A stretch of 64,000 bases of DNA, taken from contig NZ_JAIMCA010000001.1 of assembly GCF_025499465.1 (NCBI RefSeq), positions 310,001 through 374,000 on the forward strand, given 5' to 3'. This DNA is from Allobosea sp. BH3. GTDB lineage: Bacteria; Pseudomonadota; Alphaproteobacteria; Rhizobiales; Beijerinckiaceae. Position 1 is the stretch's first letter; each line of letters starts with the position of its first letter. The notes below the pieces were generated by a model. The model had not been told where the DNA came from. It was given only the letters and a program-made list of their open reading frames with translations, and did no database searches. The translations under genes and the position numbers were made by a program. Below, piece by piece: positions 8,545 through 16,688 of this stretch.

Positions 8545-9840
8545 ATGACCGCCGTGAAGATCGACCACCGGCTGACGGTCGCCAGCCAGCCCAGGCAGGA
8601 GGCGCTCGCCACGCTGGCGGCTGCCGGTTTCGCCACTATCATCAACAACCGGCCCGACGGCGAGGAGCCGGGGCAGCCCGGCAGCGCTGCCGAGAAGGCA
8701 GCGCTGGAGCGGGCCGGCCTTGACTATCGCTTCATCCCCGTGACGGCGGCGACGATCACCGAGGCCGATATCCGCGCCTTTCAGGAGGCGGTGTCCGGGG
8801 CCAAAGGACCCGTCTACGCCCATTGCCGCAGCGGCACGCGCTCAGTGACCCTGTACGTGCTGGGCGAAGTGCTGGCGGGGCGGATGAACCCCGGCGAGAT
8901 CGACGCCTTCGGCCGCGCGCACGGCTTCGATCTGTCGGGCGCGGTGCAGTGGCTCGCCCGCAACGCCGCCCGGGCGCCGCAGGTGAAGGGCTTCTACGAG
9001 CCGCGCAGCGGCAGCATCCAGTATGTCGTCGCCGATCCGAAGACGAGGCGCTGCGCGATCATCGATCCAGTCCTTGATTTCGATGAGAAGTCCGGGGCGA
9101 CCGCTACCCATCAGGCCGACGAGATCCTCGCCTATGTGGCGCGCGAGGGGCTGACGGTCGAATGGATACTCGACACCCATCCTCATGCCGATCATTTCTC
9201 GGCCGCTCACTATTTCAAGCAGAAGACAGGCGCTCCGACGGCCATCGGCGCGCGCGTCACGGATGTTCAGAAGCTCTGGCAGGGCTTCTACAACTGGCCG
9301 GAACTGGCGACCGACGGCTCGCAATGGGACCGGCTCTTCGCCGAGGGCGACAGCTTCAAGGTGGGCGAGCTCTCCGGGCGAGTGATGTTCTCGCCCGGCC
9401 ACACCCTTGCCTCCGTGACCTATGTCATCGGCGATGCGGCATTCGTGCACGACACGATCTTCACGCCGGATTCCGGCACGGCGCGGGCCGATTTTCCGGG
9501 CGGCAGCGCCAAGGCCCTGTGGGCGTCGATCCAGGCAATCCTGGCTTTGCCGGACGATACGCGCCTCTTCACCGGGCACGATTACGAGCCCGGCGGGCGC
9601 GCCGCCAAATGGGAGAGCACGGTGGGCGAGCAGAAGCGCGCGAACCCGCACCTCGCCGGCATGACGGAAGAACGCTTCGTCGCGCTGCGGGAGGCGCGCG
9701 ACCGCACCCTGCCGATGCCGAAGCTGATCCTGCACGCGCTGCAGGTCAACATCCGCGGCGGCCGGCTGCCGGAGCCCGAAGCCAACGGCAAGCGCTATCT
9801 CAAATTCCCGCTCGATGCGCTCGTGGGGGCCGCGTGGTGA
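8545..9840 (+). CDS. blh: Beta-lactamase hydrolase-like protein Blh: DUF442 domain fused to ETHE1-like persulfide dioxygenase
   Basis: 431 residues in two domains. Residues 1-140 are a DUF442/protein-tyrosine-phosphatase-like domain with the P-loop signature HCRSGTRS around Cys94. Residues 145-431 are a metallo-beta-lactamase fold of the ETHE1 class, with THPHADH at 211-217, a later GHT and DTIFTPDSGTARADF, and FTGHDY. This class oxidises glutathione persulfide to sulfite; the DUF442 partner is thought to have sulfur-transfer activity. The ATG at 8545 is 9 bases after AGAGG; an ATG at 8536 directly abuts that site and is less likely. First gene of an operon of five overlapping genes. Confidence 0.92.
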   Translation: MTAVKIDHRLTVASQPRQEALATLAAAGFATIINNRPDGEEPGQPGSAAEKAALERAGLDYRFIPVTAATITEADIRAFQEAVSGAKGPVYAHCRSGTRSVTLYVLGEVLAGRMNPGEIDAFGRAHGFDLSGAVQWLARNAARAPQVKGFYEPRSGSIQYVVADPKTRRCAIIDPVLDFDEKSGATATHQADEILAYVAREGLTVEWILDTHPHADHFSAAHYFKQKTGAPTAIGARVTDVQKLWQGFYNWPELATDGSQWDRLFAEGDSFKVGELSGRVMFSPGHTLASVTYVIGDAAFVHDTIFTPDSGTARADFPGGSAKALWASIQAILALPDDTRLFTGHDYEPGGRAAKWESTVGEQKRANPHLAGMTEERFVALREARDRTLPMPKLILHALQVNIRGGRLPEPEANGKRYLKFPLDALVGAAW

Positions 9841-10172
9841 TGGACGCCAAGACGACTCACACCATGCCGCCGGCGGAGATGGAGGCGCGTGCCGGCGAGG
9901 TCGCGGCCCTGCTCAAGACCTTGTCGCATCCGGCGCGTCTCAGACTCGCCTGCACGCTCGCCGAGGGCGAATACGCCGTCGGTGAGCTCGAGGAGCGGCT
10001 CGGCATCCGCCAGCCGACACTGTCGCAGCAGCTCGGCGCGCTTCGGGAAGCCGGCGTCGTCACGACACGCCGAGAGGCCAAGCAGATCTTCTATCGCCTG
10101 AGCGAGGAGAAGGCCGCGCGCCTGATCGAAGCCCTCTACGCGATCTTCTGCGAACCGGAGCAACACCCATGA
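9840..10172 (+). CDS. bigR: ArsR-family persulfide-sensing repressor BigR/SqrR-like
   Basis: 110 residues, an ArsR winged helix with the recognition helix QPTLSQQLGALREAG at residues 58-72. Cys38 and Cys104 are 66 residues apart, the same separation as Cys42 and Cys108 of Xylella BigR, whose disulfide or polysulfide bridge releases DNA. The metal-binding CxC of true ArsR/SmtB sensors is absent. The ATG overlaps the blh stop by one base. It should repress its own operon from the palindrome at 8487-8525 and respond to sulfide or persulfide stress. Confidence 0.92.
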   Translation: MDAKTTHTMPPAEMEARAGEVAALLKTLSHPARLRLACTLAEGEYAVGELEERLGIRQPTLSQQLGALREAGVVTTRREAKQIFYRLSEEKAARLIEALYAIFCEPEQHP

Positions 10173-10576
10173 GTGCCTACTGGCCTTCCCTGATCGGCGG
10201 CATGCTGCTCGGCCTCTCGGCCGTTGCGCTGCTGCTGCTCAACGGACGGATCGCCGGCATCAGCGGCATCGTCGGCCGCTTGCTCGGCGGCGGGCAGATC
10301 CCCCTGAACGCAGCTTTCGTCATCGGGCTGATGAGCGGCCCGCCGCTCTACGCGCTGGCCTTCGGAAGTTTTCCGCCCGTCACGATCGCCGCCTCCTGGC
10401 CCCTCGTCCTCGTGGCCGGGCTCGCCGTCGGAATCGGCACGCGCATGGGCTCGGGCTGCACCTCCGGCCACGGCATCCTCGGCCTCGCCCGCTTTTCGAA
10501 ACGCTCGTTCGCCGCGACTGCGACCTTCCTCCTCGCGGGGGTCGCCGCAGCGACCTTGATGGAGTTCCTGCGGTGA
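10169..10576 (+). CDS. YeeE/YedE-type membrane protein, first half-transporter
   Basis: 135 residues with about four hydrophobic segments. It carries the conserved cysteine motif GSGCTSGHGILGLAR near residue 95, typical of YeeE/YedE sulfur-compound channels such as the thiosulfate transporter YeeE. The start overlaps the bigR stop (ATGA). With the next gene it makes a split two-protein version of a YeeE-type channel. Such pairs accompany blh and bigR in other genomes, where they are thought to move a sulfur species across the inner membrane. Confidence 0.88.
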   Translation: MSAYWPSLIGGMLLGLSAVALLLLNGRIAGISGIVGRLLGGGQIPLNAAFVIGLMSGPPLYALAFGSFPPVTIAASWPLVLVAGLAVGIGTRMGSGCTSGHGILGLARFSKRSFAATATFLLAGVAAATLMEFLR

Positions 10577-11016
10577 ACCGTCTCGCACCCTTGCGTATCG
10601 GCGTTGCGCTCCTCGCCGGCGCGCTCTTCGGCTTCGGCCTGTCGCTCTCCGGAATGCTGGATCCGGCCCGCGTCCTCGGCTTCCTAAATCTCGCCAGCGG
10701 GCATTGGGACCCGAGCCTGGCCTTCGTGCTCGGTGGAGCGGTGCTCATCGCGCTACCGGGCGTCATGCTGCAGAAGCGGCTGCAGCGCCCCGTGCTCGAC
10801 GACAGCTTCCACCTGCCGGAAAAGACCGACATCGATGGGCGGCTGGTGGCAGGATCGGCACTGTTCGGAATCGGATGGGGGCTCGCCGGCTTTTGCCCCG
10901 GTCCCGCCGTCTCGGCCCTGTCGATGGGACTAGCCCCGGTCCTACTGTTCGTCGCAGCGATGGCGGCCGGGATGATGCTGCACGACCGCGTGATCGCAGG
11001 GATGCTTCCGCGATGA
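10573..11016 (+). CDS. YeeE/YedE-type membrane protein (DUF6691-like), second half-transporter
   Basis: 147 residues with about four hydrophobic segments. The conserved cysteine motif GLAGFCPGPAVSAL is near residue 105. A GTG start overlaps the preceding stop (GTGA), so translation is coupled to the first half-transporter. The short polar loop in the middle (residues 65-90) is usual for this subfamily. Confidence 0.88.
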   Translation: MNRLAPLRIGVALLAGALFGFGLSLSGMLDPARVLGFLNLASGHWDPSLAFVLGGAVLIALPGVMLQKRLQRPVLDDSFHLPEKTDIDGRLVAGSALFGIGWGLAGFCPGPAVSALSMGLAPVLLFVAAMAAGMMLHDRVIAGMLPR

Positions 11017-11783
11017 CCACAACCCTTTTGCCCGCGCTCACATCCGGCAGCCTCGTTGGCTTCAGCCTCGGCCTGGTCGGCGGTGGTGGCTCGATCCTGG
11101 CGACGCCGCTGCTCCTTTATGTCGTCGGCGTCGCCAGCCCGCATGTCGCGATCGGCACCAGCGCGCTGGCGGTCTCGATCAACGCCTATGCCAACCTGCT
11201 CGCCCACGCCCGGAAGGGCCATGTCCGCTGGCTCTGTGCGGCCGTCTTCGCAGCGGTGGGCACGCTCGGCGCGCTTCTGGGCTCCAGTCTCGGCCTCGTC
11301 GTTGACGGAACGCGCCTTCTCCTGCTCTTCGGCGCGCTGATGGTCGTCGTCGGTCTGCTGATGCTGCGGCCGCGCGGCGTCGGGCGCGGCGAGGATCGGC
11401 CGGTCGATCGGCGCATGTGCGCGCTCACTGCCGCCGCAGCGCTGGCGACAAGCGGGGCCTCCGGCTTTTTCGGCATCGGCGGCGGCTTCCTGATCGTGCC
11501 GGCGCTGATCTTCGCCACCGGCATGCCGATGATCAATGCCATCGGCTCCTCGCTGCTCGCGGTGGGAACCTTCGGGCTGGCGACGGCCCTGAACTATGCC
11601 CGCAGTGGCCAGGTCGACTGGGTCATCGCGGCGCAGTTCATCTCGGGCGGCATCCTGGGCGGCATTCTCGGGATGCTGCTGGCCACCCGCCTCTCAACAG
11701 GCAAGGCCACATTGAACCGCGTCTTCACAGCCCTCATCCTGACGGTCGCGGCCTATGTGATTTTCAAGAACGCGGTCCACTAG
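11013..11783 (+). CDS. TauE/SafE-family sulfite/anion exporter
   Basis: 256 residues with 7-8 predicted membrane segments and the two internal repeats of the TauE/SafE family. Each repeat has a glycine-rich signature: GLVGGGGSIL near residue 20 and FFGIGGGFLIVP near 155. It is expected to export sulfite or a related anion, the product of the Blh dioxygenase. I chose the ATG at 11013 that overlaps the preceding stop (ATGA). Last gene of the operon; no terminator is obvious in the 280 bp that follow. Confidence 0.9.
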   Translation: MTTTLLPALTSGSLVGFSLGLVGGGGSILATPLLLYVVGVASPHVAIGTSALAVSINAYANLLAHARKGHVRWLCAAVFAAVGTLGALLGSSLGLVVDGTRLLLLFGALMVVVGLLMLRPRGVGRGEDRPVDRRMCALTAAAALATSGASGFFGIGGGFLIVPALIFATGMPMINAIGSSLLAVGTFGLATALNYARSGQVDWVIAAQFISGGILGGILGMLLATRLSTGKATLNRVFTALILTVAAYVIFKNAVH

Positions 11784-12062
11784 CGCCTCAGCAAGGCCAG
11801 CTATCTCGGCACTCTGGCGCAGAGAACAGGCGTCAAGTATCTTATGATGCCTCATCTGCGCCGCCCATTGCCGCTGGACTGCAGGGAGCCGTCGAGTTTC
11901 AGGGCGCCTCTCTGACGGACCAAGACAACGGGGGGTGGCGCAGGGCGGCGGGCATACCGGCAATGTCGTCGTGGGAACCGATCTCGCAAGCATGAGACTC
12001 CCCGCGAAATAGGAGCAAACACTCGGTTCGAGCGGCCAACGATACAAAAAATGGGGGATTCG

Positions 12063-12950
12063 ATGCCGTCCTGGACGCATATTGCTACGCTTTGCGGAGC
12101 GATCGCCCTCGCCTTTCCGGTCGTTGCAGCCGATTTACCGACGGCCTCGCAGACACGACCTGCCCCTCCCGCTTTTCTGCCGGAATGGACCTTTCGGGTG
12201 ACGCCCTATGGCTGGCTGACCTCGCTCAACGGGTCGCAAACGGTCCGTGGCCGCGGCGCGAATGTGAATGCGAGCTTCATCGACATCATGGACAGCACCA
12301 TCGGCGAGGGCGGCTCGCTCGTGGCGCTGATGCTCGACATGGAGGCACGTAACGGCCGCCTCGCGCTGTTTGCCGATATCATCGGCGAGAAGATCACCAT
12401 CGAGCGGTCCGCGCTCAGGGCCAGGGCCGTTGCGCCCGGAGTCGCTGGCGCGGTTGGTGCCGCTGCGGACCTTCAATTCCAGATGGCGATCGTCGAGGCC
12501 GGGGCGGCCTACGAAGTCGGGACGATCGGGACCGTTGCGTTCGATGTGCTGGCCGGGGCGCGATACTGGTATCAAAAGATGGATCTGGGCATCGATCTCG
12601 CCGGCACGGTCGATCTCGGAGACCTCGCCATCGGTCGCGGAAGGGCGATTGCCCGTTCGGGATCTGTCGACTGGATCGACGCCTTTGCGGGCGTGCGGGC
12701 GCGGGTGTCGCTGGCCCCCAATCATCATCTGGAACTGCGCGGCGATCTCGGCGCGGGCGGCAGCCGGTTCACCTGGCAGGCCTTGGCGGCCTATGCCTAC
12801 GACTTCAAGACCACGAACGGCGTAACCTATTCTGCCGTCATCGGGTACAAGGCGCTCTACGTCGACTACGTCCAGGGCTCAGGCCGCTCGCGCTATGAGT
12901 TCGACATGCTGCAGCACGGACCCGTGATCGGGATGAGCGTGCGCTTCTGA
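12063..12950 (+). CDS. Outer-membrane beta-barrel protein of unknown role
   Basis: 295 residues with a Sec signal (residues 1-23, ending VVAAD). The rest alternates polar and hydrophobic residues in short strands, contains the VTPYGWLTSLNGSQ type of opening strand, and ends in a terminal phenylalanine (GMSVRF) as barrel-assembly substrates do. Many rhizobial genomes hold such uncharacterised porin-like proteins. The ATG at 12063 follows a GGGGGA ribosome site at 12053-12058; an ATG at 12051 lacks one. It stands alone and is convergent with the next gene. Confidence 0.75.
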   Translation: MPSWTHIATLCGAIALAFPVVAADLPTASQTRPAPPAFLPEWTFRVTPYGWLTSLNGSQTVRGRGANVNASFIDIMDSTIGEGGSLVALMLDMEARNGRLALFADIIGEKITIERSALRARAVAPGVAGAVGAAADLQFQMAIVEAGAAYEVGTIGTVAFDVLAGARYWYQKMDLGIDLAGTVDLGDLAIGRGRAIARSGSVDWIDAFAGVRARVSLAPNHHLELRGDLGAGGSRFTWQALAAYAYDFKTTNGVTYSAVIGYKALYVDYVQGSGRSRYEFDMLQHGPVIGMSVRF

Positions 12951-12989
12951 TCGCCGGGGTCCGCGCCACCCGATTGCGATAGGTCGTTT

Positions 12990-14630
12990 TTAGCGCGACT
13001 TGACGATCTCAAAGCCACTCTGCGCACGCCGCAGCAATTCCGTGCGCGAGCGCGGGCCTGCGAGAGCGTAGCACAAGGACGGTTCAGCCATCTTGCCGGT
13101 GATATCAAACTCCGGCCGCTCGAAAATCGCATTCACACGGCATCCGATGCCGACATCGTATCGGCAGTGGAAGCCGTCTGCGGTCTTCTCGCAAGCGTGG
13201 AGCACCACGTCGTTGAGAGACAGCCTGACCGTGGGAGGCGTGACCACCCGATCGGTCCCGCCCAGGACTCCCTTCATGTAGTCGTCGAGCCAATCCATGT
13301 GCTTCCGTTCCACGGAATTCATGCTGGCAGCGAAGGTGCAGCGAAAGAACACTTCCGGAATCTTCAGGTCGCGGTTGTCGGAGCAGCGGAAGCGTGAGGA
13401 GAGGTCCGCCTTCAATGCGGCGATGATGTCGCTCTCGCGCGGAGGCCGGATGGCCTCCGCCGCCGCGATGTCGGTGCGGGCAGCGGCGAGTTGTTCGGCG
13501 GAGGCGAGGTCGTGGCGCGCCACCACCTCGATGACGTCGGCGCAACCGAATTCGAAAAGGTCGTCGAGCCTGCGCTGCGAGCGATGAATCTTGATGGCTG
13601 CGTAGAGCGGCATCTGCTCTCCTGCACGGCACTGCGACAGCGCTGCGAGCCATGCCTCGCGGAAGGCGGGCGTGCCTTGGGCCTGCCCCGTGCAACTGGC
13701 CAGTTCCTTCACACGGTCTTGGCTGTTGCGCGCACAGGTCGCGTCCGAGCCCAGTCCGCGGGCAAGGAAAATCTTGTCGACATTGGCGCAATCGAGGGCC
13801 GGGTATCGGCGCCAACTCGGAGCCTGCAAGGGGAAGTTGCGGTTGACCAGCCCCCTGAATGCGCCGGCAAAGGCCTCGCAGCTTGCGTATTCCTGCGCGA
13901 AGCTCGTGACCGTAGCTTTCCATCGACCGAGGGCCGCCAGCCCGGAATAGCATTCGGGCGCCTTGACCGGATCGATGGCCTGGTAGGCGAATTCACAAGC
14001 CTTGATCAACGCAGGGTTCGCGAAGCGTCCCGGCTGCCTCGAAGAGCCCCCGATCTTCGGAGCGTAGCGCTCCTTATCGGCACAATCGCTACGAGCGCCG
14101 GGCGTCGGAAGGGCATCGCAGTCCGGCGGGCTGGTGCTGTCGTCATCACGCCCGCGTGCAGCGCCCTTCGGCTCGAGGCCGGGTTTCGACGAAGGCTGTA
14201 ACTGAACTGTGTCGACTCGCCCCTTGTAAGCAAGGTCGATCGCGCCGCAGCGCACATTGTCGATCGACCCCGAAAGGCGTTGCCCGTCGGGCGAACGACG
14301 GACCTTGAAGGCGAGCGGGGGATATCCCCTCGCCTGCACCATCCACCGTCCCGGCGACACAAGAAACTCACCGGTCGGCGATGTCTGGGCCGTCACGACG
14401 AACCGTCCGATCGGCGGGCCGGCATTGCTGGGGCCGAGGAACGAGAACTCGCCCCGGACGCGCCCGTCAGCCTCATCCGCGAAAATGACTGTGGCGCTCC
14501 GCGGCAGCCCGTTGCAGACGAATTCTCCGCTCCATTCGCCGAGCAGTGCGCGGCCGTCGTCCGCTGCAACAGCGGAGGGGCCCGGTGCGAACGCCGCAAC
14601 TGCCAAGGCGATGATCCATGTTGCACGCAT
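12990..14630 (-). CDS. Exported cysteine-rich protein of unknown function
   Basis: 546 residues with a clear signal peptide (residues 1-22, ending AVAAD). I count 18 cysteines, an even number spread through the protein and consistent with a disulfide-rich periplasmic fold. An N-terminal region of about 125 residues looks like a beta-rich domain (GEWSGEFVCNG through YKGRV). A Pro/Ser/Asp-rich linker follows, and then a long helical C-terminal part. No catalytic motif is recognised. It may form a unit with the smaller exported protein 142 bp upstream on the same strand. Confidence 0.65.
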   Translation of the reverse strand: MRATWIIALAVAAFAPGPSAVAADDGRALLGEWSGEFVCNGLPRSATVIFADEADGRVRGEFSFLGPSNAGPPIGRFVVTAQTSPTGEFLVSPGRWMVQARGYPPLAFKVRRSPDGQRLSGSIDNVRCGAIDLAYKGRVDTVQLQPSSKPGLEPKGAARGRDDDSTSPPDCDALPTPGARSDCADKERYAPKIGGSSRQPGRFANPALIKACEFAYQAIDPVKAPECYSGLAALGRWKATVTSFAQEYASCEAFAGAFRGLVNRNFPLQAPSWRRYPALDCANVDKIFLARGLGSDATCARNSQDRVKELASCTGQAQGTPAFREAWLAALSQCRAGEQMPLYAAIKIHRSQRRLDDLFEFGCADVIEVVARHDLASAEQLAAARTDIAAAEAIRPPRESDIIAALKADLSSRFRCSDNRDLKIPEVFFRCTFAASMNSVERKHMDWLDDYMKGVLGGTDRVVTPPTVRLSLNDVVLHACEKTADGFHCRYDVGIGCRVNAIFERPEFDITGKMAEPSLCYALAGPRSRTELLRRAQSGFEIVKSR

Positions 14631-14772
14631 CGATCACTCCGGGTCCGAGGTCGTTGCAGTCAGGGCCTTTCAGCGATGGCGGCTTGCGGCACGCCCTTCA
14701 GACAAATCCGGCCGGACGAGCGCCGGCGCGCTTCTCCGATCGCGACAGCAGGCAAACCTCGTCTACCTGCCG

Positions 14773-15279
14773 TCACAGGCGACAAACGCGGCGCATCAAT
14801 TGCGCGGCCTCCTCAGCCCCTCTCAGGTTGAACTCGGCCAGTTTTCTTCCTGCGCGATCGGAGATCGTCAGCAGCCCGCCGGTCTCAAAGGCGTTCAGGA
14901 ACTCCGGCGATAGAGGCTGCTCGCTCGGCCAGGAATCTCCCGGCGCCTCATATTTCATTCTCGTCTTGAAGGTCTGGGTGCCGAAGCCACCCGTGACCGC
15001 GAAGACCATCGTCATCCGGCGGCCATCGACGCGGGGCAAACCGGGGGGATTCAGCAGCGTCATCCAGAGGCCGGGGCTGAGAAGGGCGGTAGCACAAGCG
15101 CCGCTCAAACGGGCCGGACCCGCTATGGCACGCGCCTCGATGCTGACTCCATGCGGATTGGTATCGATCTTTGCCGTCCATACCGGGCTTGCGGCCTGGG
15201 CCAGCACGAAGCGTGTCTCGGCAGCGCTGACCCGGTCGGTCATCGCCATAGCGGAGCCAGCCAGGAACAGAAGCGCCAT
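14773..15279 (-). CDS. Small exported protein of unknown function
   Basis: 168 residues from the ATG at 15279. The first 19 residues (ALLFLAGSAMAM then VSAAE) look like a signal peptide, which is why I prefer this start to the open extension up to 15429. The mature part has two cysteines (in SGACATAL and at the RRVCRL end) and a repeated beta-like pattern. It is not a family I recognise. Same strand as the cysteine-rich protein downstream. Confidence 0.55.
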   Translation of the reverse strand: MALLFLAGSAMAMTDRVSAAETRFVLAQAASPVWTAKIDTNPHGVSIEARAIAGPARLSGACATALLSPGLWMTLLNPPGLPRVDGRRMTMVFAVTGGFGTQTFKTRMKYEAPGDSWPSEQPLSPEFLNAFETGGLLTISDRAGRKLAEFNLRGAEEAAQLMRRVCRL

Positions 15280-15604
15280 CGCAGAGCGCGAGCATTGACG
15301 AGCGAAGAGGGCATTGGCTCGGGCGAATGTCTGCGTTTCGGAGCATCGTGACAATGCTCTGGCGCCGCACCAAATCGACCTCGCCTCCACGGCGCTCATC
15401 GCAGCCTCCAGCGTCGTCGCATTCTCCAACGAACGAGGCGGGATGGCCTCCGACCTCAGTCAAGGTAGGCAAGCCCAGGTACATTACCTTGCGTTATGCG
15501 CGAACATCAAGGAGCGGCGAAGCCATCGATCCTGCGCAGCAGCCGGCATGCCCGGGACGCGTCGGCGAAGGATCGCGGATATCGGCGCGATCAGACATCA
15601 CCGA
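15280..15604. other. Intergenic region, nothing recognised
   Basis: About 325 bp between the small exported protein and the end of the catabolic operon. Reading frames here are short or mirror the neighbours. No strong hairpin or RNA gene was seen. Confidence 0.4.
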
Positions 15605-16687
15605 TCAGGGTCGCCCCATCAGCTCCGAGCGCAGTTCAAGCAACTGCTCGCAGACGGCTTCCAGCTCGCCCGCAGCGAAGCCCGCTCTCAGGCTCGGCCG
15701 ATACTGCCCCATCTTCTCCAGCAGCACACCGGTGAAGGCGATGTGGCCATCCGGCGCGACAACCATTCCGTTCGCGGCTTCGAAGGAGGCGTTCCAGGAG
15801 ACGGCCTCCTCCTGCGAGACGCCGTCCGGCAGGTCCAGCGCCAGCTCTCCGCCCGAAAGCCGCACCGGATAGCCGCCCGGCAGGCCGTTCGGTCCGGGCA
15901 CGTGTCCGCGCCACTCGCGTCCGAGCGCCATGGCCAGCAGCATGGGAACGCCGCTCGCCCCGGAAATCTCGATCACCGGCTCCGGCGTCAGCTGGATATC
16001 GGCGAAGGTCCCGAAGACATCCGCGACCTCCTCGCCATCGATCCAGACGCGCGGCGCCCGCCCTTCACGCTCCTGTGGCCGTTTCCGCCAGGCTGCGAGG
16101 TTCTGATAATGCGCGAGAACCTTGACCTCGGCCCCCGCCGGCGTCGCGGCCGAGCCGCCAAAGACGTTCGACAGGATCGCGACGTTGCCCATGCCGCAGG
16201 CGACCTTGTGGCCGAGCGCCATGATGATGCCGTTGACGACATCCGGGAAACCGCAGTTGACCAGGGTTACGGGCCGGCCGCGCCGGGTGATGGCGGCGGC
16301 GACGCGCGAAGACAGCAGGGCCTGGAACACGGCGGTGGCGCTCAGGCCGCCTTCGGCGACAAGGCGCGTCCAGGCGTTGCCGCTCTGAGCGATGACCTGC
16401 GACGTCTGGATCGAGGCGGCCTGGGCCACGACCTTCGGATCGGTAGCCTCCAGCATGCCGTCCGAGGCACCCGGCAACAGCAGATCGACGCTGTGGGTCG
16501 TGAAGCGTGCCGGAGTACCGAAGAGCCGGGCACGAGCGTTGGCAGCCGTGCGCAGCCAGTCGAGCCGCTGCGCGTTCCGGCCGGCGATGACGACCGAGAC
16601 AGGGGCCGGCGCGGTCGCCGCGATGTCGAAGGCGATGCGGGCGGCAAAGCCGCCGGTGCCCGAGATCAGGATGTCGCAGCCGCTCAT
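15605..16687 (-). CDS. Putative NAD(P)-dependent dehydrogenase with a saccharopine-dehydrogenase-like Rossmann start
   Basis: 360 residues. The N-terminus is a dinucleotide-binding motif (ISGTGGFAARIAFDIA, residues 8-23), followed by VVIAGRN at the second strand, as in saccharopine or homospermidine dehydrogenase-like folds. Residues 130-360 form an unassigned catalytic part. The start is 1 bp past the stop of the acyl-CoA ligase, so it closes the operon. Its place after a CoA ligase and enoyl-CoA hydratase suggests a redox step on an amino- or keto-acid intermediate. That is inference; the real substrate cannot be read from the sequence. Confidence 0.6.
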   Translation of the reverse strand: MSGCDILISGTGGFAARIAFDIAATAPAPVSVVIAGRNAQRLDWLRTAANARARLFGTPARFTTHSVDLLLPGASDGMLEATDPKVVAQAASIQTSQVIAQSGNAWTRLVAEGGLSATAVFQALLSSRVAAAITRRGRPVTLVNCGFPDVVNGIIMALGHKVACGMGNVAILSNVFGGSAATPAGAEVKVLAHYQNLAAWRKRPQEREGRAPRVWIDGEEVADVFGTFADIQLTPEPVIEISGASGVPMLLAMALGREWRGHVPGPNGLPGGYPVRLSGGELALDLPDGVSQEEAVSWNASFEAANGMVVAPDGHIAFTGVLLEKMGQYRPSLRAGFAAGELEAVCEQLLELRSELMGRP

Positions 16688-16688
16688 C

